Assembly: GCF_051020955.1 (NCBI RefSeq)
Contig: NC_135030.1
Location: 60,001-124,000, forward strand
Reading direction: 5' to 3'
DNA length: 64,000 bases
DNA from: Megalopta genalis
Lineage: Eukaryota; Arthropoda; Insecta; Hymenoptera; Halictidae
Shown: piece by piece, positions 59,290 to 64,000 of the stretch
Layout of the letters: every line of letters starts with the position of its first letter
Numbering within the stretch: the stretch's first letter is position 1
Translations under genes and position numbers: made by a program
The notes under the pieces: model-generated
What the model was told of the DNA's origin: nothing
Seen by the model: the letters and a program-made list of their open reading frames with translations, nothing else
The model's database searches: none

Positions 59290-59680
59290 AGAAAGGAAGA
59301 GAAAGAGAGAGAGAGAGAGCTAGAAAGGGAGAGAGAGAGAGCTAGAAAGGAAGAGAGAGAGAGCTAGAATGGGAGAGAAAGAGAAAGAGAGCTAGAAAGG
59401 GAGAGAGAGAGAGCTAGAAAGAGAGAGAGAGAGCTAGGAAGGGAGAGAGAGAGAGCTAGAAAGGGAGAGGGAGAGAGCTAGAAAGGGAGAGAAAAAGAGA
59501 GAGAGCTAGAAAGGGAGAGAGAGAGTGCGCGCGCTAGAAAGGGAGAGAGAGAGAGAGCTAGAAAGAGAGAGAGAGAGCTAGGAAGGGAGAGAGAGAGAGC
59601 TAGAAAGGGAGAGGGAGAGAGCTAGAAAGGGAGAGAGAGAGAGCTAGAAAGGGCGAGAAAGGGAGAGAGGGAGGAAGCGA
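59240..59680. repeat. GA-rich minisatellite with GCTAGAAAGGGAGAG units
   Basis: After a run of GA dinucleotides, units of about 20-36 bases repeat: GCTAGAAAGGGAGAGAGAGA, with variants GCTAGGAAGGGAGA and GCTAGAATGGGAGA. A longer block of about 190 bases around 59400-59480 recurs near 59560-59640. Confidence 0.95.
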
Positions 59681-60420
59681 AAGACGTCGCGGCGAGGAAA
59701 AGGGTGAAGCTTGAATTTTGGAGGGCGGGGGCGGGGGCGTCGGCGTCGTCGATAATAGAAAGCTCGCCGCAGTGTAGAGCTTCCGGTGTTCCTGATCGAT
59801 GCTGCACGCCTCTGCCGCGGCTGAATTCCTTCCGGTGGGTCACGTTTATGGGAACTCGTCACGCGGACGGATGAAAGCGGATCGTTAACGACGGTAACGA
59901 GGCTCGTTTCGTAATCCAAGGACGACCGTCTGCGGCTTCGACAGTTCGTAACCGAAATCCGTCGTCCCGGACAATTAGTTAAATTACTGGCTGGTGAAAA
60001 TCATTGACGTCCTTGCGGCCGATTAGCCTCGTTAGATCCTTCCCCTGGCGAGGCGCAAACTCGGCGACGCGCCGCGGAGACTTGATTCGAGGGCGAAGTC
60101 GCCGGGGGTGCCGAGAGAACGGCTGGCTTTGTTCGTGGATCGGGCCGAACGTGTCACCGAGAGACTCGTTTGTAACGCGTTATTGTCGTAGGATTAGGCG
60201 CTGCGCCCTTCGAGGCGAAGGAGGAGGCGCGTAACACCGTTGCATAACGCGTATAACGGCGTCGCGATGGAATGCAACTTCGTTAGCGTGGACGATAATT
60301 AGCGTATCTTTTTATTCGACCGGATAGCGTTCTTTTTTCCTAAGGAGTCGCCTGTCTCGAGGCAGTTTAATTGATGTTGGAGTTAATCATTTCACGGAGT
60401 AACGTAAAGAGTGCAGATCG
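59681..60420. other. GC-rich block without a supported gene
   Basis: CpG-rich sequence flanking the GA minisatellite; frames of 73-91 residues without a recognisable domain. Confidence 0.35.
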
Positions 60421-62635
60421 CACCATTTTGGCAGAGTATTAGTCTTTTTTTTATAAATCTTATTGGATCTTTTAAAATACATTGAGTCTAGAATTGTATA
60501 GACATTGTGTCATTTTGTATACAAATACAGACACATTTGCAACATTTGCACGTTTCTTCGTGCAGCAGCTTGCTAAGCAGTGAACAATTCACTGCGGATT
60601 TGATGGGCAATAAAATGGCGAGGATACAATCGCTTACTTAGGGAGGTAAAAAAATGTGCAGGATTTCAGGTATCATGTATTATATCTATTTAGCAAACCT
60701 CACAGTATTTCTTTAACGTGTTGACTACCATGCCGTACATTAATATGAATACATAGTAATGCTAGAGTAAAAACGGACTTTTTTATTTTTAATTTTTTTG
60801 CCACGATTTGACTGCAATTCGGAGGCCACATGCCACGTTTCCAAAGCTATTCGGAGACCACATGCCACGTACCTTGTAGCTCCACGGTTTTTCTTACCTC
60901 ACTTACACCCAACACATCATTTCGACGTAGCAATAAATTACAGAGGCGTAGGATTAGTACAGGAAAATTCACAGCAACCCGAAATTTGGCATTTCCGGGA
61001 GAAATTACTGTACATCGCATCCTTATACATAGAGTTGGTTTTTCTTGCTATAATATGATATATTATTTCACTGAAAAACTGCACTATATATTGCTTAATG
61101 ATGCCCTATAATTATGTTGAATTGAGGAAATCGATTTTTGTTAAACTTTATTAACGTTACAAGTCTTAGAAATGTATTACCAACAATGTTGCTTAAAAAT
61201 GTTCTGAAAAGAACAAAATTTAATCAATAGCATAAACAGAACTAACTAGAATTTTTCCTCAAAATAGAGCTCTAAAGTTGAGAACATGATCGACCATTTT
61301 CAATATAGTGCTTACACTGTGAATTTCGTTACGACAAAACTGAGTTGATTAAAATTATGACAGTAAAATCATGTAAGGACCTGTTGTATTATTTTCAGCT
61401 AATTAAACCGATTAATTAATTTTATTCAATTTAGTAACAGAAAATATAAAATTTATATTTCAGTAACCGTCACACCCGAAATGTTTTACTTTAGTTCGGA
61501 CAATATCGATATTCCACCGAAATGAAACATTCTTATGATTAACATTTTAATGTTACAAACGTTCATCAAAAATATGTTCACTGTTCGCTCCCTTTCGATC
61601 TGTTTGCGTAATTGCTGTATGTAACGTAGCGCTGATAACGCTGATTGCTAAAGCATCACAATAATCTGTGAACGTCGACGAACGCATACGCAAAATTTGG
61701 TATTATTGGATCTTTTCACAGGAACAATTGATAAAGAATGGTCCGATTTCCAGGCTTGCAAAACAAGAGGAGCGTTCGAACGGAATAAAACGTCTGTATG
61801 AAATATGGAGAGCATGGAGTAAAGCAGTCTCATTGATTTTCTGATGGTTTGCAGTGCTGCGCGATTTTAAATAACAGCGACTTCAATTATTATTCGACAT
61901 ACGTTGCGGAGAATACGAAATCATAATTACTGCAAGTAGGTGTATAGAGGCGAAGAGATTAATTACGATACTTTTACCCGATGCTGTTTCTTTCGAGGCA
62001 GAATTTATATTTAATTCGGAATCTTATTCGTTAATTAACGAAACAGACATTTGAACCGAAGAGTTCCGTGTATGAATTATGTTAAATATTTTATATCCGT
62101 TATCGTTAATAGTATTTAAGAAATGCTTTAGAAACAAATTATATTATTCGAAAGGACACATAATCTGATGAAAATAATTTTTTTTTGGAAATTCATCAAA
62201 TGGAATTGCATATTTCCATCATTATATCATCATAGCTAAGATCAAGACGAATTCAACTTCCTCCAATACCATAGACCTTCGAGCGATCTTGAGTATGATA
62301 AGCTTTTTTCAAGATTTCATATTCTAATTTCTATAAAAGTAGATGAGACAATCTTTTGTTGAAAATATCTTTCTTGAAATTGGACACGAGCCACGGTGGT
62401 CTTGCCAAGTCGCATTCCATAGCAAAAATTCAATTTCTTAAGTTTAATATATTGAAAACGTTTGTTTTGCTATGAACTAAAAATCCTTTAAAGTTCCCAA
62501 ATCTAAAATATTATTCGTCGACAGATATGGCGTTCTAAATAGAAAATCATAAATATTCAAAATAATAAATAGAATATTATAATATAATATATAATATAAC
62601 AAATTCGACTCGCGGTAAAGATTACATATCCAGAG
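60421..62635. other. AT-rich spacer; small duplication at 60800-60880
   Basis: CCACATGCCACG occurs in a 33-base tandem duplication at about 60815-60880 that resembles part of the Tc1 pseudogene (see findings). Overlapping frames of 86-93 residues there have no domain. The rest is AT-rich and unremarkable. Confidence 0.35.
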
Positions 62636-62871
62636 CACCGTTGCCGCGAATTCCTTCAAAAGTCACGTGACTCCATCCGTGACGACATCGGTGAGCAATG
62701 CGACAGAGCAGAGATAGAGGGCAACGTAGTAGACCGGCGCGACGTGACCAATCACAAGCATGAGAGCACCCCTGGCAAGCCTGCTGCCCTCTACCCTACT
62801 CTGCTGAACTGCTCAACCGTGACCTCACGGATGGTGTCACGCGACATTTGAGGGAATTCACGGCAACGGTG
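62636..62871. mobile_element. Foldback element E (236 bp)
   Basis: The left arm CACCGTTGCCGCGAATTCCT, then TCAAAAGTCACGTGACTCCA and TCCGTGACG, pairs with the right arm through GGAATTCACGGCAACGGTG at its end. The arms of about 95-100 bases surround a short centre. ATCCAGAG before and ATCTAGAC after could be a worn 8-base target duplication, which would suit a hAT-like origin. Non-coding. Confidence 0.85.
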
Positions 62872-63540
62872 ATCTAGACTATTGTGGCGACCACTTCCGA
62901 CGCTCGCAGCAGATGAATACCTTTTCCGCTACTATCTGATTCGTCACCGATTCACATTGTATACATACTCAACTGTCCCGCAATGGGACGAATGGACAAT
63001 TTAGATAGGGAAAAAGTCGTATCAGGAAATATTGTTCGGTGTTTATTGAGACTAATGATGCTCATAATAATATATTTAATAACCGTATAAGCATAGAAAT
63101 CATTGTAGAAAAACTTGCAATCGTAACAGCACTTCCCCGATATCCCCGTCGCTTATGCTGGCTTTGTTGCGAACATCTTTAACATTGAATATATCAAAAG
63201 CTATAAGCCGTGTGTACCCAAAGACGGGTATCATTAGACTCAGTTCTACGAGGTCTACTACTGTGCGAAATCTCATCGAAAAATGAGTTCCATTTTTTTC
63301 CTTATAACTGTAGCGATCCCAGGACGAAACGTTTCCTTTCTTTTCATCCGAACCTCCATCATTAAATACGAATGTGTTAATAATAAAAATAAAATATTAA
63401 ATATGAATTTCTATCATTTTTTCTAGAGGAAAAAATTCCTCCTAAAACTTAATTCTTCTGTGATCAAACCCATGGAATGAAACTAAATGAAGACATACAA
63501 GAAACAGAAATTGTATCGCTCTGTTAAGGAAATTATTAAC
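62872..63540. other. AT-rich spacer, nothing seen
   Basis: No gene or clear mobile element. Confidence 0.35.
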
Positions 63541-63556
63541 AGTCTGATACTGTATA

Positions 63557-63925
63557 TACAGGGTATCCCAAGAATGTCTCGCAGTCCGAAAGTGGCGAGT
63601 TCCTCGGGTCATTTGAAGCAACTTTTTCCTTTACAAAAATATTCTCCGAGGCACCGTTAACGAGTTATCAACGAAAAACAGTGACCAATGAGAGGCGAGC
63701 TCGGCTGGCGCGAGGCGATCGAGCCAGTGAGCGGAACTGGGCTTCGCGCACTGGTCGGCTGGGCCGCCTCGCGTCAGCCGTACTCGATTCTTATTGGTCA
63801 CTGTTTTTCGTTAATAACTCGTTAACGGTGCCTCGGAGAACATTTTTGTAAAGGAAGAAGTTGCTTCGAATGATCCGAGGAACCCGCCATTTCCGGATTG
63901 CGAGACATTTTTGGGACACCCTGTA
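63557..63925 (+). mobile_element. Foldback element A, complete young copy (369 bp)
   Basis: The ends are TACAGGGTATCCCAAGAATG and CATTTTTGGGACACCCTGTA. The two arms of about 180 bases are inverted copies containing AGGCACCGTTAACGAGTTAT, CGAAAAACAGTGACCAATGA and GAGGCGAGCTCGGCTGGCGC on the left, with their counterparts on the right. The short GC-rich centre lies near 63740. Four CCAAT or ATTGG-like motifs are kept. Non-coding; best reference copy in the window. Confidence 0.95.
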
Positions 63926-64000
63926 GACTGTTGTAAATCGATGCGAAGACAAAAGAAGTGTGAAACAATGCATATGAAGACGATTATTTGGTTCAAACGA
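63926..64000 (+). repeat. Shared flank of foldback element A, cut by the window end
   Basis: All 75 bases match 44832-44906 in reverse complement without a difference, which shows that the repeated unit extends beyond the foldback part. Confidence 0.93.

Noticed and set aside
60716..60740. TTAACGTGTTGACTACCATG as a TTAA element end
   Set aside because: No partner end was seen nearby, so it may be chance or a solo remnant.

Overview
The window looks like non-coding nuclear DNA from an insect. It has very AT-rich stretches full of AT microsatellites, alternating sharply with GC-richer blocks that carry many CG dinucleotides. It also holds many DNA-transposon remnants of insect type (mariner, Tc1, piggyBac/TTAA, hAT-like). 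CpG-rich blocks in an AT-rich background fit Hymenoptera, but that placement is an inference; no sequence here names a species.

Only one piece of host coding sequence can be supported with some confidence: a phase 1-1 exon on the minus strand at 6203-6325. It encodes the first half of an immunoglobulin-like domain and has good splice sites on both sides. The window is therefore probably mostly introns of a large cell-surface protein gene and/or intergenic DNA. No complete gene, tRNA, rRNA or CRISPR array was found. The long open frames elsewhere lie in microsatellites, purine tracts or repeat arms, or lack any recognisable domain.

The content is dominated by mobile-element debris. (i) Nine TTAA-flanked elements: three near-identical 282-bp piggyBac-type MITEs (16459, 26194, 53819), two 535-bp copies of a second family (26926, 57522) that retain a Cys-rich tail like that of piggyBac transposases, and four single elements (22398, 37813, 48228, 49461) whose ends begin CAC-N-TT. 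Three of those four carry perfect internal palindromes. (ii) Seven copies of a ~370-bp foldback element (5069, 7888, 19511, 30346, 33294, 44907, 63557), four of which share longer flanks and so belong to a larger composite unit. (iii) mariner elements and ends at 19318, 50900, 51578, 53319 and 53582, one with a broken DD34D-type transposase half, and a 277-bp tandem duplication next to it. (iv) A broken Tc1-like transposase at about 46133-46580. (v) Several unrelated foldback elements and long inverted repeats.

Tandem repeats include an 11-unit array of 125 bp (28106-29472), a 44-bp array (43489-43683), two GA-rich minisatellites (38684-39232, 59240-59680), a long ATA tract, two TTATA tracts and several AT-rich arrays. 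The GC-rich blocks (for example 1240-2300, 12240-13330, 46850-47940, 58640-60420) contain nothing that can be called a gene from sequence alone. They are the places where transcript data could reveal short exons, promoters or non-coding RNAs.
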